64,000 nt of DNA from an uncultured Acetatifactor sp. (GTDB taxonomy: Bacteria > Bacillota > Clostridia > Lachnospirales > Lachnospiraceae). Made by a program: the position numbers and the translations under genes. Position 1 is the stretch's first letter; each line of letters begins with the position of its first letter. Positions 44,333 to 54,203 of the stretch are shown here, piece by piece. The stretch lies in assembly GCA_947627535.1 (NCBI GenBank), contig CANQWM010000003.1, forward strand, positions 1 through 64,000, in the 5' to 3' direction. Below the pieces are notes generated by a model. It was not told where the DNA came from. It searched no databases and saw nothing but the letters and a program-made list of their open reading frames with translations.

Positions 44333-46768
44333 TCAGCCCATGGTAACGACCACATGATATTCGGTCTTTCCCTTTTCGTAAGGGATCACGTTTCCTTCCA
44401 CGGTCTTTCCGTCCACAGTCATGGATTTTACGCCCTTCTGGACATTTTCCGGGTTCTTTACCTGAATGTGATAAACGCCATCCCGGAATTTGCGAGTCAG
44501 GGTAAAGTCGCCGAATCCGTCCGGTACGCAGGGGTCGATGGAAAGTCCCTTATGGGTGGGATATACGCCCAGAATATACTGGGAAATATTTACAAACGTC
44601 CATGCGGCGGTGCCGGTGAGCCAGCTGTTTTTTGCTTCGCCGTGGTACTTCGCGTCCCGGCCGGCCACCATCTGGGAGTAGACGTAAGGCTCTGTCCGGT
44701 GGATCTCGCTGATGTCCTCAATGTAGGCGGGACAGGTTTTTCTGTAAATTTCAAAGGCTCTGTCGCCTCTGCCCAGCACGGTTTCCGCAATGGAAACCCA
44801 GGGGTTGTTATGGCAGAAGATGCCTGCGTTTTCCTTGTATCCCGGGGGATAGGAGGAAACCTCACCCAGCTCCAGATGGTATTCCGTATAGGCGGGCTGC
44901 AGGATCATGACGCCGTACTCCGTGTCCAGCCGCTCTTTGACGGAATCCAGCGCCTTCTGCGCCAGACCTTCCTTCACGCCGACTCCCGCCAGCACACAGA
45001 ATCCTTGAGGTTCAATATAGATCTGGCCTTCCCTGCACTCATGGGAGCCTACCTTATGGCTGTATGCGTCGTAGGCCCGCAGGAACCAGTCGCCGTCCCA
45101 GCCGTGCGCCAGGATCGTGTCATACATTTCGGACACTTCCTTGCGGGCCCTTGCTGCCTCGGCGGCATCGCCCATCAGCTCGCACAGCTGGGCATATTCT
45201 TCACCGTATTTTACGAACATGCCGGCAATGAACACGGATTCCGCAACGGGGCCTTCGCTGGGACCAAAAGTCTGGAAGGACTCGCCGGGATGCGCGGAGA
45301 AGCAGTTCAGATTCAGGCAGTCGTTCCAGTCCGCGCGGCCGATCAGGGGCAGACCGTGAGGTCCTTTGTGGGTCACGGTGTAATCGAAGGACCTCTTCAG
45401 ATGATTCATCAGCGGCGTTGCGACACTCATGTCATTATCAAAAGGAACCGTTTCCGTCAGGATTGAAGTATCGCCGGTTTCGCGCACATAGGCGCTTGTG
45501 CCTGCGATCAGCCACAGGGGATCGTCGTTAAAGCCGCTGCCGATGTCGGAGTTGCCCTTCTTGGTCAGAGGCTGGTACTGATGATAGGCGCTGCCGTCCT
45601 GAAACTGGGTGGAAGCAATGTCGATAATGCGTTCCCTCGCCTTTTCGGGGATCAGGTGCACGAAGCCCAGGAGATCCTGACAGGAATCCCGAAAGCCCAT
45701 GCCCCTGCCGATGCCGGATTCATAGTAGGAGGCTGAGCGGGACATGTTGAAGGTCACCATACATTGGTATTGATTCCAGATATTTACCATGCGGTTGACC
45801 TTTTCGTCGCCGGAGGAGACGGTGTATCTGGAAAGCAGCTCCTTCCAGTATGTCTGCAGTTCCGAAAAAGCTTTGTCAAAACCGGCTTCCGTGCTGTATT
45901 TCTCCAGCATTGCGTAAGCGCGGGTCTTGTTGATCACGCCGTGGGATTCCCATTTTTCTTCCTCGGGATTCTCTATGTAACCGAGGACAAAGAGGTATGT
46001 TTTGCTCTCGCCGGGTGCGAGCGTCAGATCCAGCTGGTGCGCGGCGATGGGAGACCATCCGCTGGCCATGGAGTTCGTGCAGGCGCCGTTTTCTACGGCA
46101 AGAGGTTTGTCCGCGCCGCGGTACGCGCCGAGAAATTCATCCCGGATCGTGTCAAAGCCTGCGATGGGAGCGTTTACCGAGTAGATGGCGTAATGATTGC
46201 GGCGCTCTCTGTATTCGGTCTTGTGGAAAATGGTGGAACCCGCCACTTCAACCTCGCCGGTGCTTAAGTTTCTCTGGAAATTTTTCATATCGTCGTCGGC
46301 GTTCCAGAGACACCATTCCACATAGGAAAAGACGGAGAGATTTTTGGTCTTCTGTGACTTGTTGGTTACAGTCAGTCTGGTCAGCTCGCAGCTGTCGTCC
46401 ATGGGCACAAAGGACAGCACATCCGCTTCCACCTGATCTTTGGAGGAGGTAAAACGGCTGTATCCCAGGCCGTGACGGCATTCGTAGCTGTCCAGCTCTG
46501 TCTTGGAGGGCTGCCAGCCGGGGTTCCATATGGCAGAACCGTCTTTGATGTAAAGATATTTGCCGTTGGCGTCCGCCGGCACATCATTGTAGCGGTATCT
46601 GGTTATCCTCAGCAGTTTTGCGTCCTTATAAAAGGAATAGCCGCCGCAGGTGTTGGAAATAAGGCTGTAAAAGCCGTTGCAGCCCAGGTAGTTAATCCAG
46701 GGCAGCGGGGTCTTGGGAGTCGTGATCACATACTCCTGGCGTGTGTCGTCGAAATAACCGAATTTCAT
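44333..46768 (-). CDS. Cellobiose phosphorylase (GH94)
   Basis: 811 residues, the typical length of clostridial cellobiose phosphorylase. N-terminal [20 protein letters not shown] and [20 protein letters not shown], the central [20 protein letters not shown] with the general acid Asp, and [19 protein letters not shown] are GH94 landmarks. It splits cellobiose with phosphate into glucose 1-phosphate and glucose in the cytosol. A cellodextrin or related beta-1,4 phosphorylase is an alternative. A strong promoter and a palindrome lie upstream. Confidence 0.93.
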   Translation of the reverse strand: MKFGYFDDTRQEYVITTPKTPLPWINYLGCNGFYSLISNTCGGYSFYKDAKLLRITRYRYNDVPADANGKYLYIKDGSAIWNPGWQPSKTELDSYECRHGLGYSRFTSSKDQVEADVLSFVPMDDSCELTRLTVTNKSQKTKNLSVFSYVEWCLWNADDDMKNFQRNLSTGEVEVAGSTIFHKTEYRERRNHYAIYSVNAPIAGFDTIRDEFLGAYRGADKPLAVENGACTNSMASGWSPIAAHQLDLTLAPGESKTYLFVLGYIENPEEEKWESHGVINKTRAYAMLEKYSTEAGFDKAFSELQTYWKELLSRYTVSSGDEKVNRMVNIWNQYQCMVTFNMSRSASYYESGIGRGMGFRDSCQDLLGFVHLIPEKARERIIDIASTQFQDGSAYHQYQPLTKKGNSDIGSGFNDDPLWLIAGTSAYVRETGDTSILTETVPFDNDMSVATPLMNHLKRSFDYTVTHKGPHGLPLIGRADWNDCLNLNCFSAHPGESFQTFGPSEGPVAESVFIAGMFVKYGEEYAQLCELMGDAAEAARARKEVSEMYDTILAHGWDGDWFLRAYDAYSHKVGSHECREGQIYIEPQGFCVLAGVGVKEGLAQKALDSVKERLDTEYGVMILQPAYTEYHLELGEVSSYPPGYKENAGIFCHNNPWVSIAETVLGRGDRAFEIYRKTCPAYIEDISEIHRTEPYVYSQMVAGRDAKYHGEAKNSWLTGTAAWTFVNISQYILGVYPTHKGLSIDPCVPDGFGDFTLTRKFRDGVYHIQVKNPENVQKGVKSMTVDGKTVEGNVIPYEKGKTEYHVVVTMG

Positions 46769-46789
46769 AGCGTTCTCCTTACCGTTAGA

Positions 46790-46847
46790 TTTTGCAGATC
46801 TGCAATTCCTTATCTGAAATTATACATAATCCCTGTAAAAAATGCAA
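46790..46847 (-). promoter_or_regulatory. Promoter and palindromic operator of the phosphorylase gene
   Basis: On the minus strand TTGCAT (46842-46847) and TATAAT (46819-46824), spacing 17. Downstream of the start site, TTGCAGATCTGCAA (46790-46803) is a perfect 14-bp palindrome, placed where a repressor would block early elongation. Confidence 0.75.
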
Positions 46848-46872
46848 CCGGATTCAGATGACGGCAGAGGCC

Positions 46873-46892
46873 CGAAATGTTCCGAAATGTTC
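46873..46892 (+). repeat. 10-bp direct repeat
   Basis: CGAAATGTTC twice in tandem, upstream of the phosphorylase promoter on its far side. Meaning unknown. The DNA from here to about 46960 shows no gene. Confidence 0.4.
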
Positions 46893-46959
46893 AGCAAAAG
46901 GGAAGTCATTCAATATAAATTCCAGGAAATTTTTCCTACTACAATATATTTATGGTTAA

Positions 46960-48136
46960 TACCCCTTACAGCCAGTAAGGAATTACCCATCTTGTTGCTT
47001 AAGCTGTTAGAATGAGTATGGCAATAGGTCTGGCCGATTTCTCCTAGGACTCTTCGTCCGTATTTAAGTCAGCCAACCAGCCCTCATTCGCAGCATTCGT
47101 TTTACGCAGGTTGAACCTCCCGTTCGCGTGATACCCAGTAGATTGAACAGGCAATGAGTAGACCTGGTATTGACCATTGCTAATACATTCCAAAGGAGTA
47201 TCTTCTATGAACGCTGTTGGTATCGATGTTTCCAAAGGTAAAAGCACTGTCACTATCCGCAGGCCCGGCGATGTGGTCATCCTGCCGCCCTGCGACATCC
47301 CCCACACCCAGTCCGCCATCAATGACCTGATCAGGCAGATCAAAGAACTTGACGGGGAAACCAAGGTCTGTATGGAGCACACCGGCAGGTACTATGAGCC
47401 GGTCGCCACATGGCTTTCTGATGCGGGCATCTTTGTCAGCGCCGTAAACCCCATTCTTATTAAGGAGTTCGGCGATGATTCCCTGCGCACTCCCAAGACC
47501 GACAAGGCCGATTCCAAAAAGATCGCCCGCTACACTCTTGACCGCTGGGCAAAACTAAGGCAGTATGGAAACATGGATAAAACACGCAACCAACTCAAAA
47601 CCCTGAACCGGCAGTTCGGCTTTTACATGGCGCAGAAGACCGCCATGAAGAACAACCTCATTGCCCTGCTTGACCAGACCTATCCGGGTGCAAATGACTT
47701 CTTTGACAGCCCTGCAAGGAGCGACGGCAGCCAGAAGTGGGTGGACTTTGTACATACCTACTGGCATGTGGACTGTGTACGCTCCAGGTCACTGGCAGCC
47801 TTTACGGAGCACTACCGGAGCTGGTGCAGACGCAAGGGCTATAACTTCAGCGCCGACAAAGCGGAAAAGATCTATCAGGCCTCCTCAGACCTGATCGCCG
47901 TATTCCCTAAGGACGACAGCACGAAACTGATGATACGTCAGGCCGTGGCAATGCTGAATACCACATCTGAAACCGTAGAAACCCTGCGCCGGGAAATGGA
48001 TGAAACTGCTTCCACACTTCCCGAATACCCTGTTGTCATGGCGATGAACGGTGTCGGCCCTACCCTCGGCCCGCAGCTTATAGCTGAGATTGGGGATGTG
48101 ACACGCTTCACGCACCGCGGTGCCCTGACTGCTTAA
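46960..48136 (+). mobile_element. IS110-family insertion sequence, 3' truncated
   Basis: A transposase of the IS110 type is preceded by about 200 bases of non-coding DNA, as in intact IS110 elements, where the left end encodes the bridge RNA. The transposase breaks off at 48136 without its catalytic C-terminal domain, and the DNA turns AT-rich and unrelated at once. The left boundary is a guess; IS110 elements lack the inverted repeats that would fix it. Confidence 0.75.
47207..48136 (+). pseudogene. IS110-family transposase, C-terminally truncated
   Basis: 309 residues from the ATG at 47207 (AAAGGAG upstream); complete relatives have about 400. The DEDD RuvC-like domain is intact: GIDVSKGKSTV (Asp7), VCMEHTGRYYEPVATWL (Glu) and PKTDKADSKKIARYTL (two Asp). 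The region AMNGVGPTLGPQLIAEIGD and RFTHRGALTA starts the Transposase_20 domain, but a TAA stops it there, losing the catalytic Ser. It cannot transpose alone. The stop may have come from a second insertion or deletion. Confidence 0.9.
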
Positions 48137-48171
48137 ATTTAAAATTATTTTTTGTCAGCCCCATTCAAGAT

Positions 48172-48200
48172 TTGCTTTTCACTATGCAATATGATATGAT
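48172..48200 (+). promoter_or_regulatory. Promoter of the pseB-like gene
   Basis: TTGCTT (48172-48177) and TATGAT (48195-48200), spacing 17, just beyond the IS110 remnant. Confidence 0.6.
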
Positions 48201-48247
48201 ATAAGAACAGTTTTAAATAGCAGAAATGCCGTGAAAGAGAGGATATC

Positions 48248-49243
48248 ATGCTGAACAATAAGGCAATTTTGGTGACCGGAGGTACGGGAAGCTTCGGAAA
48301 AGCATTTACGAATTATGTTTTGGAGCATTATAATCCGAAAAAGATTATTATCTATTCCAGAGATGAATATAAGCAGTTCCTCATGCAGAACGAGTTAAAA
48401 AAGCATGCCACAAAGCTGCGTTTTTTTATCGGTGATGTGAGAGATAAAGACCGGCTGATGCGTGCTTTTGAAGGTGTGGATTATGTCATTCATGCGGCGG
48501 CTCTCAAGCAGGTGCCGGCCTGTGAGTATAATCCGGCCGAAGCCATTAAAACAAATATTAACGGGGCGCAGAATGTGATTGATGCCGCTTTAAATACCGG
48601 CGTGAAAAAGGTTGTGGCGCTTTCCACGGATAAGGCAGTCAATCCCGTGAATCTTTATGGCGGGACAAAGCTTGTATCGGACAAGCTGTTTATCGCTGCA
48701 AATGCCTATGCGGGTGAGAAGGATATCTGTTTTTCCATTGTCCGGTATGGAAATGTAGCCGGAAGCAGAGGCTCTGTGATCCCCTTGTTCCGCAATATCA
48801 TCAGTCAGGGAGTGTCAGAGCTGCCGATTACTGACCGTCGTATGACAAGATTTTGGATCAGCCTGCAGCAGGGAGTCGAATTGGTGATCAAGGCGCTGGA
48901 GGAAGCAAAAGGCGGGGAAACCTTTATTTCCAAAATCCCTTCTTTTAAAATAACGGACCTTGCGGAAGCGATGCTGCCGGGCTGTACCACAAAAGAAATT
49001 GGGATCAGAGAGGGAGAAAAGCTGCATGAGATTATGGTGACTGTTGAGGACGCCATGATGACTTATGAGTATGATAAGCATTTTATTATATATCCCCAGA
49101 TGGTCTGGAGCGAGAGCAGGCGCGCAGTGCCGACGGGAAAGCGTGTTCCGGAGGGTTTCTCCTACAGCTCGGACAACAATAAAGAATGGCTGGGTGTGGA
49201 AGAGATCAGGGAGCGGCTCAAAGAAGCTGGGCTGGAGAAATAG
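48248..49243 (+). CDS. pseB: UDP-GlcNAc 4,6-dehydratase (inverting), PseB-like
   Basis: 331 residues; AGAGAGGA lies upstream. Rossmann motif TGGTGSFGKAF, then AALKQVPACEYNPAEAIKTN, the catalytic STDKAVNPVNLYGGTK (Asp-Lys and Tyr-Lys as in PseB/FlaA1), and PLFRNIISQGVSELPITD. It converts UDP-GlcNAc to the 4-keto-6-deoxy-L-arabino sugar. Its next partner, the PseC-like gene, lies 720 bases on, past a divergent repressor gene. PseB-like proteins also serve other 6-deoxy sugars (e.g. the L-FucNAc branch), so the end product is an inference. Confidence 0.92.
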   Translation: MLNNKAILVTGGTGSFGKAFTNYVLEHYNPKKIIIYSRDEYKQFLMQNELKKHATKLRFFIGDVRDKDRLMRAFEGVDYVIHAAALKQVPACEYNPAEAIKTNINGAQNVIDAALNTGVKKVVALSTDKAVNPVNLYGGTKLVSDKLFIAANAYAGEKDICFSIVRYGNVAGSRGSVIPLFRNIISQGVSELPITDRRMTRFWISLQQGVELVIKALEEAKGGETFISKIPSFKITDLAEAMLPGCTTKEIGIREGEKLHEIMVTVEDAMMTYEYDKHFIIYPQMVWSESRRAVPTGKRVPEGFSYSSDNNKEWLGVEEIRERLKEAGLEK

Positions 49244-49314
49244 GTTGTAGACAGAGAGAAAGCGTCTGGCAGCGGAATACCGATGACAGGCGCTTATACT
49301 GTATACAGTCGGAA

Positions 49315-49713
49315 TTATTTTAATTTTCTTTCGTATTTTGTCAGGAGATTTTTTATTTTTGTAATCTCTTTTTTCATCTGTTCGGGCTCCTGCTCGATTG
49401 CAAGAACGGCTTCGCACAATTGGGACTTGGAGACCACATTCTTGAAATGAGCATACTGCTCGGCAAAATTTTGTAAGATCACGTCTTTCGACTCTTCTGT
49501 AGGGCGATAAGTTCTGCTCAACACTTTTCCACTGTGTGTAACACCGGCCACTTCTACCAGGTTGTCCTTCAGCAGCTTGCGCAGTACTGCTATAACAGTA
49601 CTCTGAGTCAGGCCTCGCTGTTCGTTCACAATATCCGTGGATGTCAGAGCTTCGTCACTTTTTTTCCACAGAATATTAAGAACATCAAGTTCTCTGGGAT
49701 TTAGTTGTGCCAT
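49315..49713 (-). CDS. BlaI/CopY-family repressor without a sensor partner
   Basis: 132 residues; AGGAGGT precedes the ATG. Penicillinase-repressor winged helix: LNPRELDVLNILWKKSDEAL and GLTQSTVIAVLRKLLKDNLV, then a helical dimerisation tail with many Lys and Glu. BlaI proteins are usually cleaved after a BlaR1 sensor signals, but no blaR1 gene is adjacent. It is transcribed away from the pseC-like gene across a shared regulatory region, so it may control that gene or itself. Confidence 0.88.
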   Translation of the reverse strand: MAQLNPRELDVLNILWKKSDEALTSTDIVNEQRGLTQSTVIAVLRKLLKDNLVEVAGVTHSGKVLSRTYRPTEESKDVILQNFAEQYAHFKNVVSKSQLCEAVLAIEQEPEQMKKEITKIKNLLTKYERKLK

Positions 49714-49738
49714 CGTATTTTACCTCCTGATGAAATTT

Positions 49739-49787
49739 ATTATAGTTCAGTTCAAATTATAAGTCAATGATATTAATGTTTAATATC
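49739..49787 (-). promoter_or_regulatory. Promoter of the blaI-like gene with an operator-like palindrome
   Basis: On the minus strand TTGACT (49762-49767) and TATAAT (49739-49744), spacing 17. Directly upstream of the -35, GATATTAA (49769-49776) and TTAATATC (49780-49787) form a perfect inverted repeat with a 3-base centre. AT-rich DNA fills the rest of the gap to 49860. Confidence 0.7.
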
Positions 49788-49863
49788 GTATTATTGTTAT
49801 TAAAAATATAATCATATAATGATAATAAAAGACAACGGACAACAAAAAATTAAGACAGCCGCA

Positions 49864-49892
49864 TTGTAACATTTGGTATTTTCTGTTAAACT
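49864..49892 (+). promoter_or_regulatory. Promoter of the pseC-like gene
   Basis: TTGTAA (49864-49869) and TAAACT (49887-49892), spacing 17, about 70 bases before the start codon. Confidence 0.55.
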
Positions 49893-49963
49893 ATATAGAA
49901 ACGTTATGAGAGATTGAAACTGAGGGAACAGCAAAACAGAATGGGAAGGGCGTGAAAATCTAT

Positions 49964-51163
49964 ATGGAGAAGCTTGCGATATTCGGCGGGACTCCGGTGA
50001 GAGAAACACCGATTTATTATGGAAGACAGTGCATTGAGCAGGATGATGTAGAAGTGGTGGCGAAAACGCTGCAAAGCGATCTGATCACGGGTCCGGGGCC
50101 GAAGGGAGAAGAGGCGGAGCGAAGGCTTTGCGAGATAACGGGAGCCAGATATGCGGTCCTTGTGGCAAACGGTACGGCGGCTCTTCATCTTGCCGCGATA
50201 GCCGCCGGCTTTGGCGAAGGGGATGAGGTGATCGTCAGTTCCATTACTTTTGCTGCGTCGGCAAACTGTGTACTGTACTGCGGGGCCAAGCCGGTTTTTG
50301 CGGACATTAATCCGGAGACCTACAATATTGATCCGGAATCGGTGCGGCGTCTGATCACGCCCAGGACCCGGGGAATCGTCGCGGTGGATTTTACGGGACA
50401 GGCTGTGGAGCATGAGGCGCTCCGCCAGATCTGCAGGGAGAAGGGGCTTGTGCTGATCGAGGATGCCGCCCATGCCATCGGTACAAAGTATAACGGGCGT
50501 CCTGTGGGCAGTCTTGCGGATATGACCTGCTTCAGCTTTCATCCGGTAAAGACCGTTACATGCGGCGAGGGCGGTGCCGTCACAACCAATGACGAAAGGC
50601 TTTACCGCAGGATTCTGCGGTTACGCACCCATGGTATTACAAGAGTCCGCAGCGAGATGGTGCATCCCACAGATGCAGTATGGTACAATGAACAGGTGGA
50701 ACTTGGCTACAATTACCGGCTCACTGATTTTCAGGCGGCGCTGCTTTTGAGTCAGCTGTCTAAGCTCGACAGATTTTCCGTCAGACGCAAGGAGATCGTC
50801 AAGAGGTATGATCTGGCGTTTTCCAAGATGCCGGAGCTGTTTGTTCAGAAGGAAATACCGGAATCGGATACGACCAGGCATCTCTATGTGATAAGGCTGA
50901 ACCCGGAACGGCTTTCCTGTGACAGAAAGCAGTTTTTTGATGCTCTCTATGCAGAAAATGTCTGTCCCCAGGTGCATTATCTTCCTGTATATTGGCATTC
51001 TTATTATGAAAAACTGGGGTACGAGAAGGGACTCTGTCCCAACGCGGAAGCCTATTATGAATGGTCTATGAGCATTCCGCTGTATCATTCCCTCACGGAC
51101 GCGGAGGTGGAGGATACCATCCGGGCCGTTCGGAAGGTAGTGGAATATTATAAAAAATCATAG
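49964..51163 (+). CDS. pseC: DegT/DnrJ-type sugar aminotransferase, PseC-like
   Basis: 399 residues from the ATG at 49964, where the family start EKLAIFGGTPVRETPIYYG begins; a GTG at 49952 is too close to the GGAAGGG site. PLP motifs: VLVANGTAALHLAAIAAG, VLIEDAAHAIGTKYNGRP, and the Schiff-base lysine in FSFHPVKTVTCGEGGAV. Such enzymes aminate 4-keto sugars from PseB-type dehydratases. With the PseH-like gene at 56860 it suggests UDP-2,4-diacetamido-2,4,6-trideoxy-L-altrose synthesis. Confidence 0.88.
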   Translation: MEKLAIFGGTPVRETPIYYGRQCIEQDDVEVVAKTLQSDLITGPGPKGEEAERRLCEITGARYAVLVANGTAALHLAAIAAGFGEGDEVIVSSITFAASANCVLYCGAKPVFADINPETYNIDPESVRRLITPRTRGIVAVDFTGQAVEHEALRQICREKGLVLIEDAAHAIGTKYNGRPVGSLADMTCFSFHPVKTVTCGEGGAVTTNDERLYRRILRLRTHGITRVRSEMVHPTDAVWYNEQVELGYNYRLTDFQAALLLSQLSKLDRFSVRRKEIVKRYDLAFSKMPELFVQKEIPESDTTRHLYVIRLNPERLSCDRKQFFDALYAENVCPQVHYLPVYWHSYYEKLGYEKGLCPNAEAYYEWSMSIPLYHSLTDAEVEDTIRAVRKVVEYYKKS

Positions 51164-51201
51164 AGCCAGAGAAGACAAAAGTCTATGAAGAGGAAAGCCG
51201 G

Positions 51202-52512
51202 ATGATGGAAAAACAACGGAAATACAATAGGGATCGGATAATTGATACAGTTATTTTTCTGCTGCTGCTTGCGGCGGTATCTGCGGTGACGCTGGAGCTT
51301 TTTCACAGACAGACGCTGGGAAGCCCGGAAAATGGCTACCATTCCGACATGAAGGCATATATTCTCAAGATGCAGGGGCTGGACAGCGGGTACAACTTTC
51401 CTTATCCTGTATTCTTTAAGATCGCCGCTTTTTTCTGGCTGTTTTCGTCCCCGGAGTTTGCTGTGGCGCTGGCGACCATGACGCTGAACAGTCTTTCCAT
51501 TGTGATCGTGAAGCTGGTGCTGAACCGGATGATACTTGCAAAATGCGATGGCTGTCAGGGATTGTTCGGGAAAAAATGGGCGGTGGGAATCCTGCTGAGC
51601 CTGTTTTCTGTTTCGTTGTTTTTTATTTCCATGCTGTATCCTCCCAGGGGAATCTATCTGCCGGGGATCCAATTCAAATATTTGGGGGTTTTCACGGCGA
51701 ATCCTTTTCATAATGCTACTTATATGGCGGCCCGGCCCTTTGCCATACTGACATTTTTGTGGTATGTGAAGCTGCTGGATGTATATGAAAAAGGAATGCG
51801 GACGAAAAGGAAGCCGGAGGGTGTAGCTCCTTGGGATTATGTGTTGTTTTCCCTGTTCCTGCTGACTGCGACCATGACCAAACCGAGTTTTACCATCATT
51901 CTGGTGTCCACTGCGGGACTTATCATGCTCTTCAGGCTCTTAAGAAACAGGTTTCGGAATTTCCTGCCGGCGGTGCAGCTGGGGCTGTGTTTTCTTCCCA
52001 CCTTTATTGATCTGCTGTATCAGTACAGCGGTGTCTTTGTGCCTGCGGAGGGCGATGAGGGCGGAATCGGATTTTGTCTTGGGGAGGTGTGGAGATATTA
52101 CTGCGGAAATATACCGCTGTCCGTTGGGCTTGCGATGGGATTTCCACTGTTGGTTCTGCTGCTGAATCCTCGTGAGATAAAAAAGAATACCATGTATCGT
52201 TTTTCCTGGCAGTTCTATATCATTGCTTTTCTGACGACATTTTTTCTGTATGAGAAGGGTTTCCGAAAGATGGATTTCAATTTTTCGTGGGGTTATATGT
52301 ATGGTATTTTCTTCTGCCATTTCGTCTCGCTGACGGTATTGATTCAAACAACACTGCAGGTATGTGGGATTCATTCCGAACGGCCGGCGGGCCAAGCGAA
52401 GCCGCTTTGGAACAGACTGCTCCTTGGAGTCCAGTGGACGGCGTATCTATGTCATGTCATCTGCGGGCTGGCGTACTTTGGAGTCATTGCCCGCGGTGCA
52501 TCATATTATTGA
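51202..52512 (+). CDS. Polytopic membrane protein of the glycan locus
   Basis: 436 residues with about 9-10 hydrophobic helices (VIFLLLLAAVSAVTLELF, FFKIAAFFWLFSSPEFAVAL). An extracytoplasmic loop after the first helix (SPENGYHSDMKAYILKMQGL) is in the position where GT-C transferases carry their acidic motif. No family signature is certain. AGGAAAG lies upstream. It overlaps the convergent neighbour by 29 bases. Confidence 0.75.
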   Translation: MMEKQRKYNRDRIIDTVIFLLLLAAVSAVTLELFHRQTLGSPENGYHSDMKAYILKMQGLDSGYNFPYPVFFKIAAFFWLFSSPEFAVALATMTLNSLSIVIVKLVLNRMILAKCDGCQGLFGKKWAVGILLSLFSVSLFFISMLYPPRGIYLPGIQFKYLGVFTANPFHNATYMAARPFAILTFLWYVKLLDVYEKGMRTKRKPEGVAPWDYVLFSLFLLTATMTKPSFTIILVSTAGLIMLFRLLRNRFRNFLPAVQLGLCFLPTFIDLLYQYSGVFVPAEGDEGGIGFCLGEVWRYYCGNIPLSVGLAMGFPLLVLLLNPREIKKNTMYRFSWQFYIIAFLTTFFLYEKGFRKMDFNFSWGYMYGIFFCHFVSLTVLIQTTLQVCGIHSERPAGQAKPLWNRLLLGVQWTAYLCHVICGLAYFGVIARGASYY

Positions 52513-54058
52513 GACTCCCTGACAGCAGGGAAAGTCCTCTTGCGCAATAAGGGATCAGCAGAAGGCTGTACGGGAAGATATACCGGGAATTTGCTTCCCA
52601 GATAATATGAAACAGAAAACCGCCTGTAACACCGATCAGGCCAATGTATTCCGGAAGATAATTCCTGCGGGGACGTCTGCGCCCATAGAGACAGAACAAA
52701 AGGGCGCCCAGATACAGCACATTCTGATAGAGGTTGGAATAGCTGATAAAGGAACGACTGAATTTCCCTTCATAAAGGTCATTAAAAAATGCGCTTCTGC
52801 TGCCGAAGGTTGCGAGAGTCGCCTGACGGCAGGCATAGGTGCCGTCCGCCCACTGGGAAAGGTGTTTTTGAAGGTAAAAATGCAGCGTGTAAAGGGGGTG
52901 CTGTCCGAAGTAGGACAGTCGTTCCCGAATAGCACTGCGGCTTAGTCTGACTGTGGCGTCCGTATCCAGGCCGGTATCGCGGTAAGTCTCAAAATTGAAG
53001 CCGTTGTACCAGCCGTCTGCCCGGGAAGACTCCTGCATTCCCATGGCAAAATAAGAGATTGCGGGAACGCCGGAGCTTAATTGGCTGTCTGCCCGAAGTT
53101 CATATCCCTTCTGGACCAGAGGAAGAATAGAAAAGCAGCATAGAGCACAGAGAAGCGCAAAAACAAGGAAAGACGTTTTCCGGCGCTTCAGCCAATACAG
53201 GAAAGCTGTGATCAGGATGGCAATCGCCAGAATCAGGTTGTTTTTGCGAAGCATAACGCTCAGGGCAAAAAAGCATATTGCAGCGGACGCGGCAGTCAAA
53301 GAGCGGCGTCTGCTCTCGGCGGAAAACAGCTTCAGCAGAAAATACAGGCCTGCGGAAAACAAAGCGAAAGAGGGAATCTCGCCATAAACAAAGGAAGAGT
53401 ACATCAGGAAGGGAAGGTTGGCGCCTGCCAGGAGCAGATAGATGCATTCCGCTTTCGGATCATCCCATAACAGTCGTATCGTCGCTTTTTGGAACAGGAT
53501 GATCACACAGGTCAGAATAACGTAAATGCATTTGAAAAAATGATAGGCGGGAAGGGTTGTGGGCAGAATCCTGCAGAGACGGTGCAGCAGTTCAAAAAAG
53601 ACCATTATGCCTGTCTGATGCGGATAATAGGAAAGATAAGAGTCGGTTGGGTGTATGGAACTGGTATTTCCTGCCGCAAATTCCTGAGCCGCCTGGTATA
53701 CGGACATGGCATCGGCTGCCGGGACAGTCTTCCCAAAAACGATCAGAACAGCGCCTGCGGCCACCACCCACAGCAGTACCAGAACCGTCAGAAACTTTAC
53801 GGGATCAGGAAACTTTGTGCGGTCGTGAAGAAAATAGAACCCCTTTACGGTCAGAAACATCAGCCCCAGAAAAGCCAAAAGACCCAGAATGCCTGTCAGG
53901 GGATTGTCCCAGCGGGTCAGCACTTTTTGAGATTCCATGTCAAGGCTGTAGCAGGTCACGAGAAAACCGCCTGCAAACAGCAGCGCTGTGAGAAGTATGC
54001 TGAAGAGTTGTATGAAGACACAGGAAAAAGTATATATTTTTTCTGCAGCGGTTTTCAA
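52484..54058 (-). CDS. Polytopic GT39-like (GT-C) membrane protein
   Basis: 524 residues and about 11 membrane helices. After the first helices comes an acidic extracytoplasmic loop VPAADAMSVYQAAQEFAAGN, then DSYLSYYPHQTGIMVFFELL, in the pattern of GT39/ArnT-type glycosyltransferases that use polyprenyl-phosphate sugars. The only gene of the glycan locus on this strand apart from the blaI-like gene. It shares a 145-base divergent region with the GT2 gene. Confidence 0.75.
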   Translation of the reverse strand: MKTAAEKIYTFSCVFIQLFSILLTALLFAGGFLVTCYSLDMESQKVLTRWDNPLTGILGLLAFLGLMFLTVKGFYFLHDRTKFPDPVKFLTVLVLLWVVAAGAVLIVFGKTVPAADAMSVYQAAQEFAAGNTSSIHPTDSYLSYYPHQTGIMVFFELLHRLCRILPTTLPAYHFFKCIYVILTCVIILFQKATIRLLWDDPKAECIYLLLAGANLPFLMYSSFVYGEIPSFALFSAGLYFLLKLFSAESRRRSLTAASAAICFFALSVMLRKNNLILAIAILITAFLYWLKRRKTSFLVFALLCALCCFSILPLVQKGYELRADSQLSSGVPAISYFAMGMQESSRADGWYNGFNFETYRDTGLDTDATVRLSRSAIRERLSYFGQHPLYTLHFYLQKHLSQWADGTYACRQATLATFGSRSAFFNDLYEGKFSRSFISYSNLYQNVLYLGALLFCLYGRRRPRRNYLPEYIGLIGVTGGFLFHIIWEANSRYIFPYSLLLIPYCARGLSLLSGSLNNMMHRGQ

Positions 54059-54203
54059 CTTGACCTCCGTTCTGGCGCAGTTTTGTGTCCGGGAACTTTA
54101 CCCGAATGCCAGCAACAACAGTATAACACAGTTTCTTTCAAAAAAACAGTGGCTGTTATCCCGCAACCGTGATAAAATGGATCATAGGGAGGAAAATTCT
54201 GGA

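Noticed and set aside
44087..45466. 459-residue frame opposite cellobiose phosphorylase
   Set aside because: It lies wholly over GH94 catalytic sequence and the terminator, and has no ribosome site.
53489..54172. 227-residue plus-strand frame over the GT39-like gene
   Set aside because: Its translation is low in hydrophobic order, has no ribosome site and mirrors membrane helices of the real gene.
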